From: Ligustrum vulgare
Lineage: Eukaryota; Streptophyta; Magnoliopsida; Lamiales; Oleaceae
NCBI GenBank assembly: GCA_963555705.1
Contig: OY743184.1
Span: 25,940,639 to 26,004,638, forward strand
Direction: 5' to 3'
Length of the DNA stretch: 64,000 bases
Position 1 is the first letter of the stretch. The number at the start of each line of letters is the position of its first letter. The notes beneath the pieces were generated by a model, which saw only the letters and a program-made list of their open reading frames with translations, did not search any database and was not told where the DNA came from. A program made the position numbers and the translations under genes. Below are positions 1-10,697 of the stretch, piece after piece.

Positions 1-367
1 TCTTCACTCGCACGCTCCTCGAAAAAACTTCACAAGGGGTCACTCATCATAGAATTGCTCCAAACCAAGCACGCTTAATTATAGAGCTTCTAATGATGGA
101 CTTATGAAAAGAAGGTACATTTTGTTGGTATGAGTAGTACATATCAAATCTTTTAAATCTTCCTGGCCTGTGTGTTGTAATCACCCCCATTAGACTCGCG
201 ACGTCCTCATCGGGCTTAAACCATTTGAGGATCTGTTACCAGGTATTAGGATTCCAGATGTGGCTCTTACTGGTTCAAGCGGTGGCACCCGCCCTATGGC
301 ATAGCACTTTATCTCGCATAGCACAAAATTCCTAATTTCTGGTTGGCGGTCGACTCTAATACCAAGT
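1..367. other. Flank resembling internal start of another Ty3/gypsy element
   Basis: No gene is visible. The stretch contains wording typical of plant gypsy repeats (a segment around 30-75 with the pattern of LTR-adjacent DNA) and ends in a primer-site-like string just outside the LTR at 368: read on the minus strand it is TTGGTATTAGAG, one or two changes from the initiator-Met primer site TGGTATCAGAGC seen at the other end of the outer element. A small minus ORF at 190-408 has no recognisable domain. I infer that this is the internal region of a tandem or recombined element copy, not unique genomic DNA. Confidence 0.4.
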
Positions 368-493
368 TGTAACGCCTGAAATTTTTTTAGAACCAAAGAG
401 TTACCCAAAACTCATTTTATTAAATTGAGATGGTGTTTAAAAAACTAAAGTTTTTACCCTGAAAAGAGATAAATTATTAATCCAACGGAAGAC

Positions 494-1923
494 TGTTGTT
501 GAAAATATTGCAAGTGCACGATATCGCGAACAAGTAGTAAAGTGGACTTTTTGAGTCCGGAATGTCGATCCCACGAGGACTAATTTACTTGTTACTAGCT
601 TTGATTAATCAGTTCTTAAACTACAAATAAATGTCAATATTTTGATTTTGGAATTATTAAAATAGTGAAATGAATGAAATATGAAAATAAAACAAATGAA
701 AAGTTTGGTTTTTTGTTTTTATGAATTAAAAGTGTTGGGACTTACGATTTCATCCTAGTTTTCGTATTCAATTTCTCATCTCATATTTTCTTTCTAAAGT
801 AGTATTTGATCGAATTCAAGATTGTGTCTAAAATTCCCCTCTCGAGTTTAAATTAGTTCTATTTAATTAAGTCAACTACATATCTCTATGTTAGGTCAGA
901 ATAAACTCCAATTAAACGCATTCAATCACAAGAATTCACAAAGATCACACAACCACAACCATGTATCTCTACCCTTTTGTGAAATTGTCAAAATTTATCA
1001 CGTGGTCTAGGATATTAACTCACCTCTCGGATTATGAAAATAACCCACAAAATCAATGAATTAGTGGCCAATTAATTCATGCATTAAGATTGGAAATAAA
1101 TTCAATACATCAAATAAAAGCATAAAAATATGAGAATTGAAATTGAATAATTAAATGATTACATCGTTTGCCTCAACAATAGTTAGTTACACATAATTAA
1201 ATAAATACAAGAAGATGTAAAAAGAAGAACATCACCAAATTCAAGAAATAAGTTAAGAAGAGGAAGGAATTCTTGCACCAAGATCCAATCTTCAACCCAA
1301 TCTTGATTTCTTCTTTGGCTTCTTGAAAATTCCCTTGATTTCTTGTGTAATGTGTATGAATAATGAATTGGGGCTCCTTTTTTTCTAGGTTAAAATATGT
1401 CTTTTTATAGTTTAAAAGTCAAGAAAGTGGTTTAATCCTTGTTGGGCTTCAAAACAAATGGAAAAAATAAAGGAAAAAGCCAAAAAAAATTGTGAAAAAC
1501 CCTACATCGGGCCACAGTCAGACCGCAGGTTGCAAACCGAGGTCTGGCCGCGGCAAACAGGGCCTAAAGACTGGACCGCGGGTCGGCCGCGGTTGAAATC
1601 CTGATCCGCCAGCCGAACTTCAAATGCGCATAACTTTTGATCTACAACTCTGATTTGTGTACCGTTTGTTGTGTTGGACTCTAGATTCAATTATCTTTCC
1701 AATGATATATTATGAGCTCCTTGGAGATAGTTCTAATGAAATTTGTACACTGATTTCTTCACGTACTCCGCGTATGACTTCCTCGTTTTGCTTCAATCTC
1801 TTCCAAATTCGAGTTTTTCCTAAAACAATCAAAATAAATAAACAATTAAGCAATATAAAAATATAAAATACTCACAATTGTGTAAATTTGAGATCAAAAT
1901 AAGTATGAAAAACATACTTATCA
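494..1923. mobile_element. Solo LTR inserted in the outer element's LTR
   Basis: A 1430-bp block starts TGTTGTTGAAAATATTGCAAG and ends ACATACTTATCA, so it has TG...CA termini. It is flanked by the 5-bp direct repeat AAGAC at 489-493 and 1924-1928. The intact right LTR of the outer element has only one AAGAC at this point (16858-16862), which proves the insertion. There is no internal coding region, so this is a solo LTR left by LTR-LTR recombination. Its terminal wording (gcaagtgcacg, cacgaggac) resembles the Athila-like LTR at 59441. Confidence 0.85.
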
Positions 1924-2667
1924 AAGACCTTAAAGGAAAGCTACACAAGTGTCAAACGTTTAAAGAAGGAACATTGCACAAAGGAAGTCACCAAGATGTT
2001 TTCAAAGAATCTATACAACTCATAAAATCATGATTTTTGAAAAGAGACTACATAACACATCTGAAAATAAAATACTAAAATTTTAGAATTTTGTCAGTCC
2101 TCTAAATAGGTGAAATCGAAGTGCAAAGTGGCAGAACTTCTGCCTGAATGGAAAACAGTGCTGTTTGGAAAAATAGTCATATCTCACTCATCCGACCTCA
2201 TTTTAATGTGATTTAAAATCTCAAAGGCAGTAGACCCAAATTTTTTTTAAACAAAACTGATATCACTTTAAAATTCGTAATATATAAAAAGTTATGATAT
2301 TTCAAAAATAGAGGCAGAATCTGAAATTCTGAGAAAATCTTAGCAATACTGAATTCACCCAAACGATAGAATTAAATTACAAATGACCATAAGTTTGAAT
2401 GTCTAACATAAGCGAGGAATCCTATATACAACGTAACGTAACCAAGTACTTAAGATAATTTTTCCAACAACAAAAGCAATTAAACCCCCTACCTTAAATC
2501 TGGAATTTTGAGAATGTTGAGGTTGATTTCCAACAATATTCAATGTGCCTTGCCTTAACTTTCTGATAGGATCTTGTAGTGATGTGTGTGGGTGTGTAGT
2601 GTGTATAAATATTAAGAAGGAAGGTTCTGCTCTCTTATTACTAAAAGGCCAAACAAATAAATTAGAA

Positions 2668-2839
2668 TGACCTTGTGGCAAGCGGGAGTTATTGAGCGTT
2701 TCTCATGTTTACCATAAGCCCTTCCACCCTGGCTCCTTGGAGGCATAACCTGGATTTACCTTCCCGAACCAATGGCCTTGGGCGTGGTCGGTTCGGGCCC
2801 TCAGGGTGTGGGCTACACCTTTTTTTTTTTTTTTTTTTT
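2668..2839 (+). mobile_element. SINE with T-rich tail
   Basis: A 172-bp insertion ends in about 20 T residues and is flanked by the 12-bp direct repeat AATAAATTAGAA (2656-2667 and 2840-2851). The homologous place in the right LTR (about 18123-18134) has a single copy, so the insertion is clear. RNA polymerase III box A-like (TGGCAAGCGGG, 2676-2686) and box B-like (GGTTCGGGCCC, 2790-2800) motifs are present, as in tRNA-derived SINEs; the spacing between them, about 100 bp, is longer than in a tRNA. Family not recognised. Confidence 0.75.
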
Positions 2840-3480
2840 AATAAATTAGAACATGAGCAATGTTTAGAGAAGTTGCTGTGATGTGGAGTAAGAACCATAA
2901 GTAAACATATATATTTCCATAAAGCCGACCATCATTGCCGAGAGGGGAAAGAGGAATTGGCTAGAAGTTAAAAAAGATGTGGGGGACAACATTAAGGGGA
3001 AGTGAATAAAAAGTTAACTGATGGCATTTAAAAATGCAAAAGTGGGTGACAGTTTGGGAGTTACAAAAGAATGACTTAATTAATGTTACTGGATGGCACT
3101 TAGCAGAGAAAAGTTTGAGTTGAAAGTATAAATGGTGAGAATAGAAGCCAAATAATATATACCTATAGCTTTTAAAATTTAATGTATTTCCACTTTAATT
3201 CGAGTTCAAAATTCAGTTATGGTCTTGGAATTAAAATAAAATGTGTAGTAAAAGTAATACACTAAAGCAAACTAAGTAATTTTCCATTTAAATTGAATTT
3301 AGCATTTCGAATAAATAAATAAAATTCTAAGGCAAGTGCATGCAATATTTCTATCGTAACCAAAATTTTAATTTGGAATTCTTAGGAGGTTCATAGCGAC
3401 ACATTAATATAAATCAAGTCATTTTTTTAATACGACATGAAAATTTCTTCATAAGAAATTAAATAATTCGAGTCGCTACA

Positions 3481-3497
3481 AACCCTTCTTAAAATAA
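3481..3497 (-). other. Polypurine tract of the outer element
   Basis: On the minus strand the sequence just before the 3' LTR is ATTTTAAGAAGGGTT, a purine-rich run directly abutting TGTAGCGAC. This is the expected position of the plus-strand priming site in an LTR retrotransposon. Confidence 0.6.
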
Positions 3498-3953
3498 TTT
3501 CGTCCTCGAAATTTCACTTACTTGATTAATGAGGTCGGGATACTTGGCTAAAACGTCTTCTTCTCTTTCCCTAGTAGCCCAGCCCTCATTGTGTCTACCC
3601 CACTGGACTTTAACTAATGGAACTTCTCGATTTCTCAAAACACGGACTTTTCTATCAACAATAACTACAGGTGCCTCTTCATATGACATATCATGCTGTA
3701 CATCCAAAGATTGAACGCTTACTACATGACTTGGGTCGTGCACATACTTTCTTAACATTGGGATGTGAAACACATTGTGCACTGCTAATTGCTCAAGTGG
3801 CAGTGCTAAATGATACGCCACGTTTCCAACCTTATCGAGGATTTCAAAAGGGCCGATGAATCGGGGCCATAGTTTTCCTTTCTTCCCAAATTGTAGTATT
3901 CCCTTCATTGGAGCGACGTTAAGAAATACTTTCTCCTCAACTTCAAATTTCAA
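3489..3953 (-). pseudogene. Integrase C-terminus and chromodomain-like tail (outer element)
   Basis: The 154-residue open segment encodes the end of a Ty3/gypsy polyprotein. Residues about 25-50 (RFIGPFEILDKVGNVAYHL) are the GPF/Y region of integrase. Residues about 60-75 (VHNVFHIPMLRKY) are the conserved link. Residues about 95-150 (VDRKVRVLRN, VPLVKVQWGRH, EREEDVLAKYPDL) are the chromodomain-like tail typical of Tekay/Del chromoviruses, which is thought to steer integration to chromatin. The segment is in the normal order immediately before the polypurine tract. It is open over its length, but upstream frameshifts disconnect it from the catalytic core. Confidence 0.85.
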
Positions 3954-4002
3954 CTCTTTTCTTCTTTGGTCGGCATAACTCTTCTGACGATCTTGGGCAG
4001 TC

Positions 4003-4730
4003 TTAATCCTTGTCTTTATCTATAGCTTCAATAGTTCTCTTGACCAATTCAGGAACTAAAATTCTTCTTTCATCGACCTCATCCCAATATAATGGCGAAC
4101 AACATCGACGTCCATATAAAGCTTCGTATGGTGCCATGCCGATTGTTGCTTGAAAACTATTATTATAGGAAAACTCAACGAATGGCAAATGAGCTTTCCA
4201 ATTACCACCCAAATCCAGAACACATGCTCTTAGCATGTCCTCCAATACTTGAATAGTTCGTTTAGATTGCCTGTCGGTCTGGGGCTGATAAGCTATACTG
4301 AAATTCAACTAAGTCCCCATGGCTGTCTGATGGCTCTTCCAAAATTTTTAAGTAAATCTTGGGTCTCTGTCCGACACAATGGAAACGGGTAATGCATAAA
4401 GTCAGACGATCTCTCTGACATAAATATGTGTAAACTGTTCTAAATTGAAATTCATTTGAACTGGCAAAAAGTGAGCAGATTTTTTCCGTCTGTACCCATA
4501 TTGCATCATGACCTCTCGCCAATCTAGGAAAACCAAGTACAAAATCCATTGTAATCTTCTCCCATTTCCATTCTAGTATATCCATAGGATTTAAAAGTCT
4601 CGATGCCCTTTGATGTTCAGCTTTCACTTGTTGACAAACCATACACCTTGATACAAACTGTGCTATTACCCCTTTCATGTTTCTCTACCAAAAGGTATTA
4701 CGCAAATCTCAGTACATTTTGGTTCCTCCT
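4003..4730 (-). pseudogene. Integrase core, frameshifted (outer element)
   Basis: Two overlapping open pieces on the minus strand encode the zinc-binding end (CMVCQQVKAEHQR) and the rve core. The first catalytic Asp lies in KITMDFVLGFPR. The later piece has YQPQTDRQSKRTIQ, where the family normally has a catalytic Glu (NGQSERT); here that position is Lys, so the enzyme would be inactive. Between the pieces, about 4310-4500 is scrambled by frameshifts. PYEALYGRRCCSP and YWDEVDER match the usual downstream integrase wording of plant chromoviruses. Confidence 0.8.
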
Positions 4731-4753
4731 GGGTGAGCGACATAAGGAGCTGA

Positions 4754-5620
4754 ATGGGCTTCAGGCATGATCTCATTTCTCTTTCCTTCATCTTTAGGAA
4801 CATACAATCAGCCTTTAAACATAAGTGCTTTATCATTTTCTATCTCGAGTCCTTTCCTCTTCTCAATTCCAACATCAATCCTAATCTTCTCCAGAAAAGG
4901 ATCATTTTTCTGAGCTTCTATAATCCTGTCCAGATGAGTCGGCCTCACAAACAAACTTGCTAACTTTGCCAGGGTTCGAGTTGGTGGCATTAATACCTCT
5001 ATCCTTAGATTCTCAAAGTCTCTAACAATTTGATCTTGCAAGGTACACAAAGCTGATAATTGACCCATGTTCTTCCTGCTCAAGACATCCGCAACTACAT
5101 TAGCTTTACCCCGGTGGTAAAGGATAGTACAATCAGAATCTTTCACCAAGTCCAACCACATAAGTTGTCTCATATTTAACACCTTCTGGGTGAAGAAGTA
5201 CTTGAGACTCTTATGATCAGTGTATATTTCACACTTGCTCCCGTATAGGCGGTGACGCCAAATCTTTAGAACATGGACTACTGCAGCAAGCTCGAGATCG
5301 TGTGTTAGGTAATTTTACTCATACTGCTTCAATTGTCTCGATGCATAGGCTATCACCTTTCCTTTCTGCATTAGAACACAACCTAGTCCCAGCTTCGATG
5401 TATCACTGTAATTATAAAATCCTCTGAACCTTCAATTATAATCAACACCAGTGCTGATACCAGTCTGTCCTTTAGCTCCTGAAAACTCTTCTCAAAATTA
5501 TCCGAACACACAAATCTAACACCCTTCCATGTCAACTATGTCATAGGGCCTGCTATTTTAGAGAGTCCTTCTATAAATCGTCGATAGTATCCTGCCAGAC
5601 CTAGAAAGCTTCTCACTTCT
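4754..5620 (-). pseudogene. RNase H and connector region, broken (outer element)
   Basis: The open piece 4808-5182 encodes the end of RNase H and the connector ([20 protein letters not shown], then [13 protein letters not shown]). The retrotransposon wording DHKSLKY and LTRRQ is recognisable just upstream at 5183-5340 but with stops. Further upstream to about 5620 there are only fragments of the RT-RNase H junction. This is the standard order after RT in Ty3/gypsy pol. Confidence 0.7.
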
Positions 5621-5634
5621 CCAACATTCAAAGG

Positions 5635-6605
5635 TCACGGCCAATTGGTTATAGCCTCAACCTTAGATGGATCAACATCAATTCCTTTGGCAGTCACAAC
5701 ATGACCAAAAAATCCTACTTGATCCAGCCAAAATTCACACTTCTTGAACTTGACATACAACTTTTCCTTCCACCACGTCTCCAAAACTGTTCTCAAGTGT
5801 TCTTCATGTTGTTTAGGATCTCTTGAGTATATCAGTATGTCATCGATGAACACAATGGCAAACTTTTCCAAGTACTGATGAAATACTCGGTTCATCAAAT
5901 CCATAAATATTGCAGGGGCATTTATCAGGATAAAGGGCATAACTGTGAACTCATAGTGTCCATAACGTGTCCTAAATGCTGTCTTTGGTATATCGGTAGG
6001 ATGAATTTTCAGTTGGTGATAACCTGATCTCAAATCAATCTTCGAAAATACTTTTGAACCCCTCAACAGATTAAATAGATCCTCGATTCTTGGAAGGTAT
6101 AATTATTCTTAATCTTCAACTTATTTAGTTCCTAATAATTGATACACATTCTCATACTACTATCCTTCTTCTTTACAAAGAGGACCAGTGCTCCCCACGA
6201 GGACATACTCGATCTAATTAACCCTTTGCCTAGAAGTTCCTCTAACTGCATTTTCAACTCCTGCAGCTCCTTAGGTTCCATCCTATATGGGGCTTTGGAT
6301 ATGGGCGCTGCTCCTGGTACTAAATCTATCGTGAACTTCACTTGTCTATTGGGCGAAATTCCCAATAGATCGTCCAGAAAAACATCGATATAATCCCACA
6401 CCACTGGCACAATATCTAATATTTTCTCATCAGATGATGTGCCATTGAGACTAACAAGATATCCTTGGCAAGATTCTTTCTTCAACAGCTTCTCTGCTTG
6501 CATTGACAAGATAAGGCGAGGAAATGCCTTAACCTTCAACCCATAAAATCTAAACTCTTCACCTATAGGTCTCCGAAACACAACTTCTTCTCTTAAAACA
6601 TGCAA
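5635..6605 (-). pseudogene. Reverse transcriptase, two-piece (outer element)
   Basis: Piece one (6132-6605) carries the approach to RT: DVFLDDLLGISPNRQVKFTI, then APISKAPYRMEPKELQELK and LVLFVKKKDSSMRMCINY. Piece two (5635-6066) carries [26 protein letters not shown] and the polymerase motif FIDDILIYS, which holds the catalytic Asp pair. A short run (6067-6131) between them contains stops and a frameshift where the family has a conserved linker. One residue of the motif after the YEF segment also differs ([10 protein letters not shown] instead of the usual MPFGLTNAPA). It is dead, but easily recognised. Confidence 0.9.
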
Positions 6606-7130
6606 TAGTCACATGGTTGTTACTCAGCCAATCCATACCCAAAATTATATCAAAATCTCTCATTTCTATTTCATGTAAATCTGCCCCCAATGTCAACCCA
6701 TCAAAATATATCTATACAGTCTTGGCTATCTTATAAGTGTTTATAGTTACTCCAGATGGCAAGCTAACCTCAAGGTTACTATTAGTTTCTTTACATTCAA
6801 CTTTAATTCTAGCTAGGCATGCGACTGATATAAACGAATTCATTGCACCAGAATCAATAAGAACATAAATAGGAATGCTAGATACAGATAAGATACCTGC
6901 AATAACATCTGGATCTTGGGCTGCCTCAACATGAGTCAAAGTGAAAACCCTTGCCTTTCCTTTCTTAGCCTGCTCAACATTCTTGGTTGATGTTGCCTGA
7001 CAATTAGAGCCAGCCCGACTCTCCACATTTGTAACAGATGTTCTTCTTAGCAAAACATTTACCTTTATGAATCTTCTTACACTTAGGGCACAGAGGAAAT
7101 GAGTTACTTGTCTGCCCACCATTTAATCCA
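6606..7130 (-). pseudogene. Aspartic protease and Gag zinc knuckle (outer element)
   Basis: The open piece 6712-7122 holds the retroviral-type protease signature IPIYVLIDSGAMNSFIS (catalytic D-S-G) preceded by QDPDVIAGILSV. In the neighbouring frame near 7020-7110 the minus strand reads C-KK-HKGKC-...-CYKCGES, the CCHC region that ends Gag, so a frameshift separates zinc knuckle and protease. The protease connects Gag to RT in the normal order. Confidence 0.8.
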
Positions 7131-7135
7131 TTGTT

Positions 7136-7825
7136 CTACTTCTTGAACTGACTTGAATTCTTATTTCCATCAAGACACTTCCTCTTTCCACCATTGTTCT
7201 GTTGTCCTTGACTCTGAGGTATTATACCTGAAAATGACACTATTTGAGCCTTTTTCACCATTGCTCGATATGTAGTGAGCTCATGGGAGCTTACAATCTG
7301 CCTGACTTTTGGACACAAACCCCTCTCAAAATGTCTACCCTTCATGATCTCAGTACTTACTAGGTGTGGGGCATAGTGGGACAATTCTTCAAACTTCTCT
7401 CATAATCTGTACTGTCCATCTCTCCTTGTGCGAGCCGTAAGAACTTCGCCTCCTTATGGTCTCGAAGGGCCTGAGAAAGTATTTATTCGTTAGCTTTGCC
7501 TTAAATTGAGCCCAGGTCAAATTATTTTGTTCCTCCTCCATATTAGTACATGAAGCAAACTCCCACCAGTGGCTTGCTTCCCCAGTCAGCATAAATTCTG
7601 CACATAATACCTTCTACTCATTCGGCCAAGAAATGTGTCGAAATATCTTCTCTAATGAATGAAGCCACTCTTTGGCTACTAGGGGATCCCGTCCACCGTC
7701 AAAAGTAGGAGGGCGATACCTAAGAAATTGTTCAATCACCGGAATGGTCGGTGCATTCTGTTGTCCTTGGGGGAATTGGTGGTACCACATTATTTTGAGG
7801 TGCATGTGGCACTTGCGGGGCTTGT
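7136..7825 (-). pseudogene. Gag, main part (outer element), split from its start by a nested element
   Basis: Three open pieces together follow a plant chromovirus Gag: RYRPPTFDGGRDPLVAKEWL (7614 onward), then TGEASHWWEF and NLTWAQFKAKLTNKYF (7389-7592), then SHYAPHLVSTEIMKGRHFERG and RQIVSSHELTTYRAMV (7136-7384). Stops and a frameshift near 7385-7400 and 7595-7615 break it. The coding sequence stops at 7826 because the inner element was inserted there; the missing N-terminus lies at 16139-16286. Confidence 0.85.
7821..7825. repeat. Target-site duplication of the inner element (partner at 16139-16143)
   Basis: CTTGT occurs at 7821-7825 and again at 16139-16143, directly outside the TG and CA ends of the inner element. 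Removing the block restores the Gag frame of the outer element, which confirms these boundaries. Confidence 0.9.
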
Positions 7826-8340
7826 TGTGACGACCCGAGTTCTCGACCATTCGAGTGCCACTAAAAGTGACTCATATCATATTATCGAGACTTAAATAGT
7901 AATGTAAAATTATTCAAAAGAATAATTAGAATCCCATAATTTTATTTGTGAATAAAAATAGAACATAATTTTCTTACATAAAGTTCAACATAATTATCTC
8001 ATCAATCTTAACCACTTTTGCCACTTCCATGTTGACCGCCTCGAACCTTCAATTATCTGAAAATGGTAAATATCGTGGAGTGAGATTTATAAAATCCCAG
8101 TAAGTATACCAAGCATAAATTTTCTTTTGAAAGCATATGGATCATTTTCATCATAACATAGGATAGGATCGAAATACTCATAAACATAGGGAGACACAAG
8201 AATTTTACCGAACTTAAATGGCAAGAATTCTTATGTGTAGCGCTACTAAACTCCGGTCCCCTTAGCATAATCATAAACATATCATATGGAACCCATAACA
8301 ATCTTGTGAGATTGATTTCATAGCAATGATCCAAACATTT

Positions 8341-8660
8341 TCATAAAAACATAAGATATACTTACTTGTCATAAAAACATACTTACTTTTCATAAAAACA
8401 TAAGGTGTATTTACCTTTCATAAAAACATACTTACTTTTCATAAAAACATAAGATATACTTACTTGTCATAAAAACATACTTACTTTTCATAAAAACATA
8501 AGGTGTATTTACCTTTCATAAAAACATACTTACTTTTCATAAAAACATAAGATATACTTACTTGTCATAAAAACATACTTACTTTTCATAAAAACATAAG
8601 GTGTATTTACCTTTCATAAAAACATACTTACTTTTCATAAAAATATAAGATATACTTACC
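8341..8660. repeat. 98-bp tandem repeat in the LTR (second copy 14891-15210)
   Basis: Units built from CATAAAAACATA(C/A)TTACTT words recur with exact spacing of 98 bp (anchors at 8351, 8449, 8547, 8645), about 3.2 copies. Each unit is itself made of shorter related words. The same array is present in the other LTR (anchors 14901, 14999 and so on). Confidence 0.9.
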
Positions 8661-8889
8661 TTTTAAAAGATTAAAATAAAGTGTAGTAGTAAATGGACCA
8701 AAACTTTCTTGACCACCTTGAATTTCTCTTACTTGTGGATTTTGTCAAGAGATTGGAAATAAGTGTATATGTGTAGAGTTGTGTGTAAAAGAGATGGGTT
8801 TAAATAGATGTATAAAGTTGGCATATTGTAAACATAATCATTCAATTCTATTAATTTTAACACATCCTTTTCTTAAAGTAAAGCACCAT

Positions 8890-9530
8890 TCATATACTTT
8901 TCCATATTTATACAAATAATATGCTCTTCATGATTATATATAATGGAGTCTTATCAATCATTCATATACTTTTCCATATTTATACAAATATTATGCTCTT
9001 CATGATTATATATAATGGAGTCTTATCAATCATTCATATACTTTTCCATATTTATACAAATATTATGCTCTTCATGATTATATATAATGGAGTATATAAA
9101 TCATTCATATACTTTTCCATATTTATACAAATATTATGCTCTTCATGATTACATATAATGGAGTCTTATCAATCATTCATATACTTTTCCATATTTATAC
9201 AAATATTATGCTCTTCATGATTATATATAATGGAGTCTTATCAATCATTCATATACTTTTCCATATTTATACAAATATTATGCTCTTCATGATTATATAT
9301 AATGGAGTATATAAATCATTCATATACTTTTCCATATTTATACAAATATTATGCTCTTCATGATTACATATAATGGAGTCTTATCAATCATTCATATACT
9401 TTTCCATATTTATACAAATATTATGCTCTTCATGATTATATATAATGGAGTATATAAATCATTCATATACTTTTCCATATTTATACAAATATTATGCTCT
9501 TCATGATTACATATAATGGAACCTCCCATG
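8890..9530. repeat. 72/71-bp tandem repeat, nine copies (six at 15440-15865)
   Basis: The word ATGCTCTTCATGATTA recurs at 8921, 8993, 9065, 9136, 9208, 9280, 9351, 9423 and 9494. Units with GAGTCTTATCAATC are 72 bp and units with GAGTATATAAATC are 71 bp. In the right LTR the word occurs at 15471, 15543, 15615, 15686, 15758 and 15829. Repeated in-frame ATGs make spurious ORFs. Confidence 0.92.
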
Positions 9531-9803
9531 CTTGCATATATTTTCTTAATTTCAATAATAAAAGTAATTTTTGTATAAATAAATATTGGGATAACATTGA
9601 ATTAAGTACTTGGACTTAATATACTTTAAATCAAGAGAATGGAGATATTTTTTTTTAGAAATTCGGAATTTAATTTAAAATCGAACGATCTCGATTATTT
9701 CTTGACTTGGCTATACGAATACGTCGCGGCGTTAACTTAATAGTAGCGACACGATTTTCTATTAAAATAATTATTAATCGCGTAAAAATTCTGGGTCGCT
9801 ACA

Positions 9804-10050
9804 ATCTTACCTCCTTAAAATAATTTCGTCCTCGAAATTAAACTTACTTGATCTTATGATTTCTGAATACTTAATCAGAATCTCTTCTTCTTCTTCTTAT
9901 GTAGCATCATCGCTACCGTATTTAACCCACTGGACTTTGACTAAATGCATCAATTTGTTTTCTTAAGACATGGACTTTTCTATCAATAATAGACATATGT
10001 CTACTCATAAATTCTTCTGAATCAAAATGAAAATTCCCAATCGTATGTGA
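9804..10050 (-). pseudogene. Remnant of gypsy pol 3' end in the inner element
   Basis: The minus strand reads a purine tract (AAGGAGGTAAGAT) next to the LTR. Upstream of it are degenerate words homologous to the chromodomain tail of the outer element: IIDRKVHVLRK, then after a frameshift LVKVQWVKYG and EEEILIKYSEII. It aligns base by base with 3481-3680. This shows the vehicle derives from a Tekay-like element that lost the rest of pol. Confidence 0.7.
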
Positions 10051-10654
10051 TATTTCATCATATCTTGTAGTATTCATGTAACTTGTCACTTATCATCGTA
10101 TCATGTGACCTCAGATATTAGTATATATCTCTAAAATTTCAACAAATCTTTACTGATATATCATATCATAATAATTTTTCCTTTCTTCTTATCATCGAAT
10201 ATTCTCAAAATAATCAAAACAATTCCCTGAATAATCTCTCTATGTAATATACCCAATAACATATCAACATAATATCATCAACTTATCTTTCCAATATTTG
10301 TAACCCAAAATTCAGTAAACAAATATCTCCCAAACTAAGATTCTTTACTTAAATATCACCACATTTCCTGCAAAGTATTTCTTTCACTTGTATATACGTA
10401 TGAATTCTGATTCAATACGGTCCTTATTTCTCTTTCACGTATTCCCGTATTATTTCTATACCTTGATTATTATATCAGAATATCAGTACCCAAAATCCAA
10501 GAAAAATATTTTATATCTCAAATCTTATCATCAAATCTTCCTTTATCGATAAAATTTAACAGTGCATTACTTCTTGTCTCCTCTTTTCATTAAAATAATC
10601 CTGCGCTTTCTTGCTGGACACAACATCACGCGGATTCACTCAGATCCTTTACGC
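10051..10654. other. AT-rich stretch, nothing recognised
   Basis: No ORF, repeat or LTR edge is seen here. It lies between the pol remnant and the first plus-strand ORF, and so contains the left breakpoint of the foreign segment. Confidence 0.4.
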
Positions 10655-10664
10655 TTTTAAATAG
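10655..10664 (+). promoter_or_regulatory. Possible TATA box before the 181-aa ORF
   Basis: TTTTAAATAG lies 34 bp before the ATG at 10698. A nearly identical word sits before the LOG ORF. The distance to the ATG is short, so the leader would be only a few bases; the call is weak. Confidence 0.25.
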
Positions 10665-10697
10665 TTCATGCTGGGAAGAGGTTAGAATCATCAAACA

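Larger units (their letters stand above)
368..3480 (-). repeat. 3' LTR of the outer element, interrupted by a solo LTR and a SINE
   Basis: The segment starts TGTAACGCC at 368 and ends GAGTCGCTACA at 3480. It aligns with 16736-18788 in blocks: 368-493 with 16736-16862, then 1924 onward with the sequence from 16858. It carries two insertions absent from the right copy (494-1923 and 2668-2839), and lacks about 365 bp present in the right copy at roughly 17586-17950. Scattered substitutions throughout indicate considerable age. Confidence 0.8.
7826..9803 (-). repeat. 3' LTR of the inner element
   Basis: 1978 bp, complete at both ends. It contains two minisatellites: a 98-bp unit (about 8341-8660) and a 72/71-bp unit in nine copies (about 8890-9530). 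The terminal TGTAGCGACCC on the coding strand resembles the outer element's TGTAGCGACT, so the two are related families. Confidence 0.88.

Noticed and set aside
190..408. 72-aa minus ORF
   Set aside because: It crosses an LTR boundary and has no domain; chance.
8053..8334. 93-aa minus ORF, identical at 14603-14884
   Set aside because: The identity is due to the LTR pair. No domain, and it lies in LTR non-coding sequence.
8341..8660. Regular direct repeats resembling a CRISPR array
   Set aside because: Units are head-to-tail 98-bp copies without unique spacers, inside a plant LTR.
8921..9363. 75-aa ORFs (also at 15471-15698) as membrane proteins
   Set aside because: They are translations of the 72/71-bp minisatellite whose unit happens to contain an in-frame ATG; copy number varies between the LTRs.
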